Of a stretch of DNA of 64,000 nucleotides, positions 49,393 through 59,515 are shown piece after piece. Numbering within the stretch: the first letter of the stretch is position 1; every line of letters starts with the position of its first letter. The notes below the pieces were generated by a model. That model ran no database searches. It saw only the letters and a list, made by a program, of their open reading frames with translations, and was not told the DNA's origin. A program made the position numbers and the translations under genes. Origin of the DNA: Notolepis coatsorum (Eukaryota > Chordata > Actinopteri > Aulopiformes > Paralepididae); contig OZ020588.1 of NCBI GenBank assembly GCA_963971535.1, forward strand, positions 119,151,005 through 119,215,004, read 5' to 3'.

Positions 49393-50437
49393 GTGTTTTT
49401 TGATACTAAGATGTTGTGTTTCATTTGCAAAAGCTCTCAGTCAAATGCCAATTCACTGATGAGGCACTTGAGGATGATCCACAGACTTTGTTCAGGAAGG
49501 ACACTTCGTCTTAAAAAATGTGGTCAGCCTGGTTATTTACATGTCTTTGGCACTTTTTCTGGGTTTCAAAAGCATCTTAAAGCACGTCATCAACCATGTG
49601 ATGATCCTGGTGAAGGCCGCTCTACAGCTGAACATTTAGCTGAAAGTTATGTTGATGACTTTCCATCAAGCAGTGCCCCTTCTGACCCAGTCCTTCCAGT
49701 CCTTCTTAATAATAGTCTTGTAGACAGCTGTGCTGCAACAGTAGCTGAACTTAAAGTGGCAGGTGTAGGTGAAACAATAATCAACTCTTTGGTAACTTCA
49801 ATGGAAGTGATTGTGATGATATCCATAATCAAGCAAAACAATATGTGAAGCAGTGTCTATCTTTACAGGAACCTATCAAAAGTGAGGTTGAGTGTAAAAT
49901 TGATCAGTGTTTTGAAGAAATTGAAAATCCTTTTTGTATCTTAAATTCTGAAACTAAGAGAACGCAATATTTTACAGAGAAGTGGGGAAGGGTAGACCCA
50001 GTTGAATATGTCCTTGGTACAAGATTTGATACCCCTACTGGAACTTATGATCAGGCTGTTGTTACTGATAAACAGTGTTGTGCTAGTTACTGAAAAATAG
50101 TAACTCAGTTACTTTACTAGTTACTTCATTTCAAAGTAACTTCGTTACTGTACTAGTTACTTACACCCAAAAGCAATGAGTTACTGTGAAAAGTAACTAT
50201 TTAGTTATTTAAAAAAAATAAAAATAAAAAATTTGCTCCCGAGTCCCATGTAGTATATAGTACTCAAAATCGGTTGATCAACTTGACAGTTTCCATTCAC
50301 ATCACCGAACTCTGTTAAGCAATGTGGTCTAGATACAAACACAAATCTGACACAAACAAATGTTGTCCCGAGTCGATATAATAAGAAGTGCGCCGGTTGA
50401 AGGAACAGCCTTGATGTCGCCGGAGCGTTTCATTATA

Positions 50438-50935
50438 ACCATTATAATTCAAGGGTACTACGACTATGCGTGCACCTCATGGTACCAAAGCACCTCAAAG
50501 GCGCTTAAAACAAAATTACAAACATCACAAAACAAACTGGTCAGACTACTACTTGACCTGAACCCCAGAACCCACCTCACCCCTGCCCACTTTGACAACC
50601 TAGGATGGCTTAGAGTAGACGACAGAGTACAGCAACTTGCAATGGGCCTGGTCTACAAGATACACTATACGACCGGGGTGCCCATGTACATGTCAAAATA
50701 CTTCCCAAAGGTCAGTGAATACCACAACCACTACACCAGAGGAAGCTCAACAAATCATGTTAAACCCAGATTCAGCTCAAACAAGGGACTAAACACGTTT
50801 CGCAATTATGCCACAACAATGTGGAATGCCCTACCCAAAGCTAGGGGTAACAGTACTGTATATTTGAATACCGTTTATGTCACAAATGTATCAGTACTAA
50901 ATACCTATATGTCCCTATGCCATAAATGTCATGTG
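50438..50935 (+). pseudogene. LINE ORF2 C-terminal fragment
   Basis: The frame from about 50438 reads YYDYACTSWYQSTSKALKTK, NKLVRLLLDLNPRTHL, LGWLRVDDRVQQLAMGLVYK, TRGSSTNHVKPRFSSNKGLN and TMWNALPKA. This is the region after the reverse transcriptase catalytic core in fish LINEs of the L2/jockey-like group, just before the 3' UTR. The catalytic part is missing (5' truncation). The tail passes into (GAAT)n at 50936-51020. It identifies the source of the many short 3'-end copies in the window. Confidence 0.7.
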
Positions 50936-51020
50936 AATGAATGAATGAATGAATGAATGAATGAATGAATGAATGAATGAATGAATGAATGAATGAATGA
51001 ATGAATGAATGAATGAATGA

Positions 51021-51310
51021 AAACTTTATTTAACAGATTGCAGAATGGGTACAATACAGTACGGCTCAATACATACAATTGTTAAGGGGATGCAGACCTG
51101 AGAAAGATGTTTGTCTTGTTTCCATCAGGGTCCCCCATTTTCAATTCATGTATGTTGTGTATGTCATAAATGTCTATATGAATTGAAAATGGGGGACCCT
51201 GATGGAAACAAGACAAACGTCTTTCTCAGGTCTGCATCCCCTTAACAATTGTATGTATTGAGCCGTACTGTATTGTACCCATTCTGCAATCTGTTAAATA
51301 AAGTTTTCAT
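51021..51310. mobile_element. Palindrome of two LINE 3' UTRs
   Basis: A reversed copy (51021-51148) and a forward copy (51178-51310) flank about 30 bp. The forward copy ends ctgttaaataaagttttcat then (ATTC)n. The spacer tatgtcataaatgtctatat resembles the sequence just before the LINE tail (atgccataaatgtcatgt), so the forward copy is probably the native 3' end of the LINE and the reversed one a second insertion. Confidence 0.7.
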
Positions 51311-53860
51311 TCATTCATTCATTCACCATCTTGCAAGTTGCAACGTTGTTTAAGATATCAATCAAAGCATTGCAACGTTAGAATAGTTAGGATATCAATT
51401 GTGCATGAATTAAAGGACTATATTTATATTGTTTGATTAGTATTATGAGATTCCCTGGCAGATTTCGTACAGTCAAAATCCGTTGATCAACTTGAGTTTC
51501 AGTGAACACATTGTACTCACCAAAGTCTGCGGTGGTCGAGATGTAGTAACGTTACGTTAGTCCAGGTGACTCCAGCAGTGCCTCAAACATGTTCTTTATC
51601 TCGTTTCCATGTTGTATATTAATTATCTCTCCAAGTAGTTGCTAAATGGTTTGTTAGTTTGTTACTGCGTTCTTTTTATGTAGATTCATAGCGAGCGTTT
51701 GTTTTGTTTACAATAGAGAGGGTCTATTTCTTTCCGTAGCCGCATTTCTGGTTTCCGCATTTCTGATTGGCCAGTGGCCAGACTCGCCTCGTATCATTCT
51801 ATGCGGGTGGGGATGAGGATAATAATAATAATAATAATCACTACCGCTCGCTATCAATCTACGGCGTATATAACGCAAATAACGCAGTGACGAACCATTC
51901 AGTAACGTAAGTAGCGTTACTGAATTTCAAAAGTAATGCGTTAGAGTACTAGTTGCGGCAAAAAGTAACTTTGTTTCTGTAACGCGTTAGTCCCAACACT
52001 GCTGATAAATGTGTTTATATCCCAATTTTGAAAACATTAGACTTTATTTACAAACACCCTAATATAAAAGAGATGATGCAGAGTGATTCCAGTTTAAGAG
52101 AAGATCTTCTTAATGACTTGTGTGATGGAGAGTTTTTCAAGAGTCATCCTCTATTTTCAAAACAGAAGCATGCAATTCAGGTGCAGCTTTTCTATGATGA
52201 TTTTGAATGCGTGAATCCGTTGGGGAGTAAAAAGGGAATACATAAATTAGGAGCAATCTATTTCACCTTGCGTAATTTTTCTCCAAAGTACAACTCAATT
52301 CTGCTTAATATTCATTTGGTCGCTTTATTCCATGCCCAAGACATTAAAACACACGGCTTTTCTAAAATACTTGCTCCACTTGTGGAAGATATTAAAATAC
52401 TGGAGAAGGATGGAATTAAGGTCCCATTGTATGATCAGCCAGTGTATGGAACTATTGTCCAAGTTACAGGTGACAACCTTGGTATTCACGGTTTGTTTGG
52501 TTTCGTAGAATCATTCAGTGCCAGATATTGTTGCCGCTTTTGTCTTGCTGAGAAAGAGGACTTTCAGACAGAATTCAAAGAAGATTCACCCAAGATAGTT
52601 ATGCGAACTCGAGCACTTCATGCAGAACACTGCCAAAAAATGGAGACGACTATTGGTCTTCCCTATGTGATGGGAGTTAAACGTTCTTGCATTCTAAATT
52701 CCTTGCAGTACTTCAATACATGTGACAATTTCTCTGTCGATATTATGCATGATATCTTGGAGGGCGTGGCACAATATGAAATGAAACTGCTAATACTACA
52801 CTTGATTAAAAACTACACAACATCAAAGGAAATAAACTTGAGAATTAAGGGCTTTAACTATGGTTACCTGGAACAAAACAACAAGCCACCTGCATTGAAG
52901 TTAGTAGAGACCTCAAATGACTTGGGGTTAAATGCAATCCAATCTTGGTGTTTACTTCGCAATCTACCACTTATCTTTGGAGACTTGGTTTGTCCAAATG
53001 ATCAACACTGGTATTTGCTTCTGCTGTTGCTTCAAATAGCAGATATTGTATTTTCTCCCAGGTTATCAACTGGCATTACTATTTATTTAAAACACTTGAT
53101 TGCAGAGCACCACGGGTTATTCAAGCATTTGTTTCCCAGCAGGAGGCTACTACCAAAGCATCATTTTATGGTGCACTATCCTACATGTATTCGTAAAATT
53201 TGACCACTTTTGCATGTCTGGTGCATGCGCTATGAAGCGAAGCATAATTTATTTTAAAAACAACTAAAAAGCTTCAAAAATATAACTAAAACGTTGGCAA
53301 AGAAACACCAAAGTCAAGTAGCATACAATTGGCAGACATTTGATCCCAACAGACTGGTGCTTGGTCCAAGTAAAATGGTAGCATTAAATGTGATGGACAG
53401 AGGCTGTGAGATAGCGGAGACTCTTCAGGTACCAAGTGACACCAAGGCGTTAAATGTTATATGGGCCAAACACCATGGAAATATGTATCGTCCAGGTTTA
53501 GTTGTTTGTCTTAAAGTTCTTAGTGAGGTTCCAGTTTTTCACAAAATCCACCGTGTTGTTCTTAAAGATGAGAGGTTACTGTTGTTTACATTTGCACTAC
53601 AAACCGTGTCTCTGGATGACCATTTTTATGCATTTAAAGTTGTGTGTACTAGAGATGGACTCATGTAGTTGATGTCAAAGAGCTTTTGTTTTACAAAGCA
53701 TTCGATATACAGATGTCATACAGTGATGACGAATCAAGCTCATTTATTGTTCCATACTGTTTCCTGTGATTTAAAAAAGGAAAAGAGAAAATCACTAAGC
53801 TCTTGAACTATTGCACTGGGGATGAACACTATTAGTTTTCTTTTATTTCTTTGGGGTGAA

Positions 53861-54942
53861 CAGATGCTGCTGTCACTTTATAGATGCCAAAATGTAATTG
53901 ATCGATTACTCTCCCCATGAAGCCTTAATTGAAGTCATGGTGATTTATTTTTGTTGCATTCCTGAGCCAATAATTTGATGACTGGCTTGAATTATTGGCT
54001 CAGGAATGCGGCAAACAAACAAATTTCCATGAATTCAAGGATTCATGGGGTGTGTAATTGATAGATTCTTTTTTTGGGTGAGCTATCCCTTTTTAAAAGG
54101 GTGTACAGATGCTGCTGTCACTTTACAGAGGCAAAATGTAATTGATCGATTACTCTCCCCATGAAGCCTTAATTGAAGTCATGGTGATTTCTTTTTGTTG
54201 CATTCCTGAGCCAATAATTTGATGACTGGCTTGAATTATTGGCTCAGGAATGCGACAAACAAACAAATCTCCATGAATTCAAGGATTCATGGGGTGTGTA
54301 ATTGATAGATTTCTTTTTTTGGGTGAGCTATCCCTTTTTAAAAGGATGTACAGATGCTGCTGTCACTTTACAGAGGCCAAAATGTAATTGATCGATTACT
54401 CTTCCCATGAAGCCTTAATTGAAGTCATGGTGATTTCTTTTTGTTGCATTCCTGAGCCAATAATTTGATGACTGGCTTGAATTATTGGCTCAGGAATGCG
54501 GCAAACAAACAAATCTCCATGAATTCAAGGATTCATGGTGTGTGTAATTGATAGATTTCTTTTTTTGGGTGAGCTATCCCTTTTTAAAAGGGTGTACAGA
54601 TGCTGCTGTCACTTTACAGAGGCCAACATGTAATTGATCGATTACTCTCCCCATGAAGCCTTAATTAAAGTCATGGTGATTTCTTTTTGTTGCATTCCTG
54701 AGCCAATAATTTGATGACTGGCTTGAATTATTGGCTCAGGAATGCGACAAACAAACAAATCTCCATGAATTCAAGGATTCATGGGGTGTGTAATTGATAG
54801 ATTTCTTTTTTGGGTGAGCTATCCCTAACAGATGCTGCTGTCACTTTACAGAGGCCAAAATGTAATTATCTTTTATTTATGACCTTTTTTCTATCGATTA
54901 CTCTCCCCATGAAGCCTTGAAGTCATGGTGATTTTTGTATAT
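53861..54942. repeat. 245-bp tandem array, about 4.3 units
   Basis: Units start (cagatgctgctgtcacttta) at 53861, 54106, 54351, 54597 and 54829, with spacings of 245, 245, 246 and 232 bp. Each full unit holds a strong hairpin, CCTGAGCCAATAAT / ATTATTGGCTCAGG, and a smaller one, CCATGAAT / ATTCATGG. The word gggtgagctatccctttttaaaaggg resembles MITE ends of fish (GGGATAGYTCACCC), so the unit may have begun as a MITE. A stray part occurs at 55425-55458. Confidence 0.9.
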
Positions 54943-55410
54943 AATGGAGTTGTTTGCAGAGGGGCTCACTGAATCTAACAATCACGTAGACATATACCAA
55001 GTGTGATTAGCAAGAGAGGAATGTTTGTGACAAGTGTAATGTAAAAAGATCACATTAGATTAGGAAGGATCCACACCAAGCAAGTTCTTCCTCAGACGCG
55101 TTCTTTTAAAAAATGTTTTTACTATGTTACATTACATTGGGCGTATAGAAACAAAGATCATTTCAAAGTACACACATATACAGTGTGTGACATTTTGGAT
55201 GAGGCTATAGGCTCCATGTTAATAAGCAACTTGGGGTGAACAAATCTCCAACACACCCATATCTGGTTTCTTTATAACAAACTGAAACGCCTCCTTGTCG
55301 ACTTCAGTGTTTTAAGTCATCATAGACCTTTAAGTCCAAGGTACTAGGAATTTCAAATTTCTTGGCAACTGAAGACAAAACAAGATTGCACAAGCTTATT
55401 GATAAATCTT
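54943..55410 (-). pseudogene. Inverted, decayed copy of exons 2-3 of the PB1 gene
   Basis: On the minus strand, the sequence matches 44139-44975: the end of intron 1, exon 2 (AAGAAATTTGAAATTCCTAG identical), intron 2 and the start of exon 3. It has a frameshift in exon 2 and has lost the exon 2 donor. It lacks the Mutator-like MITE, so either it was copied before that insertion or the element is absent for another reason. It lies about 10 kb from the original, in inverse orientation. Confidence 0.85.
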
Positions 55411-55515
55411 ATTTTATTAATGACCTTTTTTTCTATCGATCGCCCCTTGAAGTCATGATTCTTGTTCACACGCTGTTGTAAAACTGTTTGCATCCCAAAG
55501 GATATGCCTGTTGCA

Positions 55516-55521
55516 AATAAA
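55516..55521 (+). promoter_or_regulatory. AATAAA polyadenylation-like signal
   Basis: ttgcaaataaaagtgcattg has the look of a vertebrate mRNA 3' end and could end a transcript of the upstream transposase-like gene. The tandem array would then be in its 3' UTR. Confidence 0.3.
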
Positions 55522-55589
55522 AGTGCATTGTTAAATACTGATTTCTGCTTTGACCCTGTTTATTTTAAATGTATTATTCCAGAGTAAAT

Positions 55590-56184
55590 TATTATTTAAT
55601 TCTATATTGAGTGAAATATGATATTCTATATTGAGTGAAATCTATTCTATATTGAGTGAACTACAACTCCATATTGAGGGAATTACAACTCTATATTGAT
55701 TAAAATACCACTCTATATTGAGTGAAATATAACTTTAAATATCTCTATATTGAGTGAAATATAACTTAAAATATCTCTCTATTGAGTGAAATATAACTCT
55801 ATTGAGTGAAATATAACTCTATATTGATTAAAATACCACTCTATATTGAGTGAAATATAACTTAAAATATCTCTATATTGAGTGAAAAATAACTCTATAG
55901 ATTAAAATAACACTCCATATTGAGGGAATTATAACTCTATATTGAGGCAATTACTACTCTTATACAGAGTCAAATACAACTCTATTGATGGAATCACAAC
56001 TCTACGGAGTAAAATACAACTCTGTGTTGAGTGAAATGATGTTAGAGTTGTTTTTACTTTATGCTAAATGGAGCTAATTGGCATTTTGTAGAGTTAAATG
56101 TTAACACTAAATGGAGTAGAAATAACTCTGAAGATTTAACTCTGTGACAAGAGTCAATTTGACTCTATTTGGACTCGGAGCCAA
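55590..56184. repeat. Degenerate short tandem repeats, CTCTATATTGAGTGAAATA type
   Basis: About twenty imperfect copies of ctctatattgagtgaaatay, variously shortened, fill this stretch. Each contains ACTC- and GAGT-like words, as in the inverted end that follows, so they look like subterminal repeats of a transposon. Confidence 0.7.
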
Positions 56185-56243
56185 TACTGTCTTTTTGGGA
56201 GTAAAATTTTACTCAATTTGAGTACATTTTACTCTGCAAAGTG
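56185..56243. repeat. Right ACTC/GAGT-rich terminus, inverse of 42880-42930
   Basis: Read on the minus strand, CAGAGTAAAATGTACTCAAA with TTGAGTAAAATTTTACTC aligns with CAGAGTAAATTGTACTCAAA and CTGAGTCAATTTGA at 42894-42930. Both begin with a CAC triplet nearby. Target duplication not found. Confidence 0.5.
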
Positions 56244-57123
56244 TGTACTCACTTGTATGGATTATTTCAATAACTGTTAATATTCTGGATAATTCTACCA
56301 CAAAAGGTAACGTTTTTGACAAATATTGAAACACAGTTAGTTTCTCCTCCCTATTGTTAGCATGTAGCAACAATTAGATCTGAAATTAGTTTCAAAATAG
56401 TTGCACTGTGGTGAAAATAAAAAGTACAGTCGATTTCATTATTTGTTCTTATGCACGCCTGGTGATACTAAATCCAAATTGAACTCGGGCATTTGAAAGA
56501 TAATATATATATATATATATATATAAATGTGCGAATTGGCTATAATAAGGTAAGTTATAAGCCTCCTATTCTATATTCTATAATAATATTTCAAATTGCA
56601 TTGGTCCGGATGGGAGAATTCAGTACTGTATCTACAGAACCTTCCGTTTAATCATCTTTCCTTTAATTTCCTTAGATTTCTTGTACACATGATCTCAAGA
56701 AGGTACTGAATGAGATCAGTGGCAGTTTTTAATGTTTGGTCATTATTAGCATGGTGTTATTCACTGTCAAAGATGCAAAGAAAAATCATAATTCATATTC
56801 TCCTTTGTTTCATCACAATTTAAGCAAGCCTAGTAATAGACACACAATTTCTGACACTGTGAATACATTCCCTGAGGTCCGTAGATGTCCCTAGATACCG
56901 AATATGCAAATGGGCCTTGTAGAAGTGGAGCAATATCCCATTTACCTAGGTATATATTTTAGGCGGATTTTCAGAAAATATTCCACGGGTGGAAGAGGTT
57001 AAAGGCTTTATTGGAAACTAAATAAAAGTTTTATTTTTAAAAGGACCATTTCCAACTGCAGTAAATATTTGGTTTTGAATGGTGATGATAAAAATTGCCA
57101 AAGAAATTACAAATATGAAAAAA
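56244..57123. other. Intergenic, no gene seen
   Basis: Includes a short (AT)n at 56504-56524. No gene. Confidence 0.45.
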
Positions 57124-57328
57124 CGATAGGTTATGTATATAACCTAGTTATATGAGTATTGGCTGAGCGTCCCGCTCAAGCCTATTGAGATACCCCTTAT
57201 CTCCTTGTACCTACTGTACACCACCACGAACACAACTTATACACCCACACCTGACCTGTGTAGAGCTCTGCCGCGGAGCTCCGTCGTGGCAGCATTATAT
57301 AGCAGTAATCCCCCCTTTTTTACTATCC

Positions 57329-57402
57329 AGAACTAGCTCAATTGGCAGCGCTGCATTGCTGAGGATCCTACGGCCCGTTGCTGGCAAGTTCGATTCCCTT
57401 CA
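57329..57402 (+). repeat. tRNA-derived sequence (SINE head)
   Basis: An A-box TAGCTCAATTGG (57334-57345) and a B-box-like AGTTCGATTCC (57387-57397) stand 41 bp apart, a normal pol III promoter spacing. The outer bases do not form an acceptor stem, so this is a SINE head or relic, not a working tRNA. Confidence 0.6.
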
Positions 57403-57418
57403 ATTTTTTTATTTTTTT

Positions 57419-57748
57419 TTAACGTGCATTCGCATTCTTTCACCGTTAAGTTTAGGCATAACTTTAAGCATTGTTTCGGAGTTGGTTAAGGTTAGGCATT
57501 GTTTCGGAGTTGCTTAAGGTTAGAAGGGTTAAGTTTAGGCGCTGTTAAGGAGCTGGTTAAGGTTAGAGTTTGTCTTAGAGAATGGCAATATTTTTTAACG
57601 TGCATTCTTTCGCCGGTTAAGTTTAGGCATTGTTTCGGAGTTGGTTAAGGTTAGGCATTGTTTCGGAGTTGCTTAAGGTTAGAAGGGTTAAGTTTAGGCG
57701 CTGTTAAGGAGCTGGTTAAGGTTAGAGTTTGTCTTAGAGAATGGCAAT
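57419..57748. repeat. Tandem duplication of GGTTAAGGTTAG-rich unit
   Basis: Two copies (57419-57593 and 57597-57748), each with ttaagtttaggca, two gtttcggagttg blocks, then ggttaaggttagagtttgtc and ttagagaatggcaata. The last words are shared with the Mutator-like MITEs at 20065 and 44378. Confidence 0.8.
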
Positions 57749-58192
57749 AGACAGCCTATTTCCGCGCTGCAGCGCGAGGCAATAGACAGCCTATTTCCGC
57801 GCTGCAGCTCTCTCGCGCTGCCGTGGTCACAGAGAAACGCTAAACACAAGTTGGTTGCCTAAAATATTCACGCGACCAGGTCCCGCCTCTATGGAGGCGT
57901 AGCCTATAAGACCATGGTCATGGTCACCAAACACCCTTCCTCGCCAAAATCCCGTTCCAGTAAAAGATCCCTCAAAAGGGAACTCAGGGCCGCTTAGAGC
58001 GGGACGCTCAGCCAATACTCATATAACTAGGTTATATACATAACCTATCGTAATATTTCGTATGGCTTATCGCGTCCCGCTCAAGCCTATTGAGATATGG
58101 GTTAGAGCGGACGCGAGACCAGACAGATGTACCCCCTGAGGACCCGTAAGCCCACATCAAGGGGTGCGGGGAGCCCTGTCACCCCATCCTTC

Positions 58193-59249
58193 CTAACGAA
58201 GGGGGGGGGCGCAGTCAACTCCACCTGAGTGCGAACAAGAGGGAACTAGAACCCCTTGAACACACAGCACAGGCGGAACCACGTGTGACCTAACACACTG
58301 TGGCCCATACCCACACACTCCTGCTACCCTACCAAAGGACGGGAAGCAGGAAAGGCCACAGACCCCAGAACCGCCTGGGAGACAGAACCCCCGGTCATGT
58401 TCATGAGGTAAAACCTTACAAAGGGGCCCGGGGAGGACCATGATCCTCCACCGAAGCGCCACCCAGGAGAGCGACAGAGGCAGCCACCCCACGAGTGGAG
58501 TGCGCACTGACGCCCCCAGGGGGATCCTGCCCAGCCAACGTGTAGCAGAGGGCAATGCCCTCGCACAACCAATGGGACAGGCGTTGTTCGATAGTGCCTC
58601 ACCGGCATGAGAACCACCGTGACAGACAAAAAGCTGAACGGTGACCCCGAGGTCCTGAGTACGGCTGAGGTAATTCCCAAAGCACGGACCGGACATGACA
58701 GGTGAAGGCCCGCATCTAACTCACTACCGTGAGGAGGCGGATGAAACGCCTGAACCACAATATCCCTGGAGCGGAAGAACTCCGGATATTTACAGGCACG
58801 AAGATTAGGCCGCAGAGTGGCACCGCAATCGGACGAAAGACAGGCACTCTGGACGTACCGAGAGAGCACAAAGCACACCCACGCGTCAGCGGAGGTGACG
58901 GCCAGCAAGAACGCGGTCTTGAACGACAGCTGTTCCAACGGCGCCTGCTTGAGCGGCTCAAACGGGGCCAAGGACAACCGACCGAGGACCAATTGAAGAT
59001 CCCAAGTCGGAGCCAAGGAGCGTTGCACCGGCTTAACGCGTCGAGCGCCAAGCAGGAAATGCTTCACAAGAGGGTGGCTGAACAAGACATCCCCTCAAAT
59101 CCCTCATGATAGGAGGATATAGCTGCTGCATATACCCTCACCGTCGAAGCCGACAGTCTATCAAGGAGAGACTGGAGGTAACTAAGGACAGCATCCAGGG
59201 GGCAGGAGACTGGGTCCCGGCCCCCTGCCTTACACCACACTCGGAACAT
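58193..59249 (-). pseudogene. DIRS tyrosine recombinase, frameshifted
   Basis: The N-terminal part (59064-59249) has LSYLQSLLDRLSASTVRVYAAAIS, the usual core-binding helix of DIRS recombinases. The 59085-58324 frame continues SHPLVKHFLLGARRVKPVQR, PTWDLQLVL, PFEPLKQAPLEQLSFKTAFL and CPVRAL. After a shift, the overlapping frame carries QLFVCHGGSHAGEALSNNAC. The HxxR box is broken by a shift, while the final FVRFY with the presumed nucleophile tyrosine is visible in the 58324 frame. In a working element the enzyme would integrate circular DNA. This copy cannot make it intact. Confidence 0.75.
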
Positions 59250-59515
59250 ACGTCATCTGCCCGCGTAAGCGCGACAGTGGAGGGAGCATGCGCATTCCGG
59301 ATGGTAACACCATCAGGATCAAGAACCTGCGCCCCTCAACGTACCCGTCCCAACAACTGACCTAACAGATGTATGGGGAAGAATCCCAGGCGGCACGGCA
59401 TCGGTCCCAGAACTGCCTGGCTATGTCCGGACATAATCCCCACCCGTCAGGATGAGGACCGCCCGCGACAGTACACCTGTACCCACATTCTCCCTGCCGG
59501 GGATGTGGGGAGCCC

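Larger units (their letters stand above)
50073..52001. mobile_element. hAT-type element inserted into the transposase-like gene
   Basis: The ends CAGTGTTGTGCTAGTTACTG and GTCCCAACACTG face each other, and the exact 8-bp CTGATAAA flanks both sides (50065-50072, 52002-52009). Subterminal GTAACT/AGTTAC words are dense on both sides. It is non-autonomous and carries a LINE remnant and a LINE 3'-end palindrome. Without it and one duplication copy, the surrounding reading frame is in register. Confidence 0.9.
49393..53769 (+). pseudogene. C2H2 zinc finger plus Tnp2-like transposase gene, split and decayed
   Basis: The first part (49393-49820) has one good finger, CFICK-x11-HLRMIH, and a second whose second Cys is replaced by Tyr (CGQPGYLHVF...HLKARH). 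After a frameshift near 49815 the frame continues (DDIHNQAKQYVKQ) to 50072, where a hAT element interrupts it. The large part (52010-53199) carries TGDNLGIHGLFGFVESFSA, a Cys-rich YCCRFC, FSVDIMHDILEGVAQYEM and YLKHLIAEHHGLFKHLFPSR. In-frame stops at about 53201 and 53255, and a frameshift near 53664, precede the C-terminal end (SDDESSSFIVPYCF, stop 53767-53769). The DIMHDILEGV block recalls Tnp2/Plavaka-like transposases of the CACTA superfamily; this is from memory. No intact product is possible. Confidence 0.65.
57257..57877. mobile_element. Insertion in the DIRS terminus with a tRNA-like head
   Basis: Splits the DIRS end between cacacctgacc (57256) and aggtcccgcc (57878). GACC lies on both sides and may be a short duplication. 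Contents: a tRNA-like segment (57329-57402), then two copies of a repeat of about 165 bp, and a duplicated caatagacagcctatttccg near 57745 and 57780. Confidence 0.5.
57124..58100. repeat. DIRS left terminal and internal complementary repeats
   Basis: CGATAGGTTATGTATATAAC...GCCTATTGAG (57124-57188) is inverted at 57995-58051 (ccaatactcatataactagg...acctatcg), and gtcccgctcaagcctattga occurs both at 57168 and 58074. The arrangement fits the inverted terminal repeat next to an internal complementary region. Confidence 0.6.

Noticed and set aside
53861-54942. CRISPR-like array of regularly spaced repeats
   Set aside because: The 245-bp units are contiguous with no unique spacers, and the genome is eukaryotic.
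57329-57402. Functional tRNA gene
   Set aside because: A- and B-box are present but no acceptor stem or proper anticodon arm can be drawn; treated as a SINE head.
57419-57748. Interstitial telomere sequence
   Set aside because: The GGTTAAGGTTAG words are irregular and embedded in a longer duplicated unit; not (TTAGGG)n.
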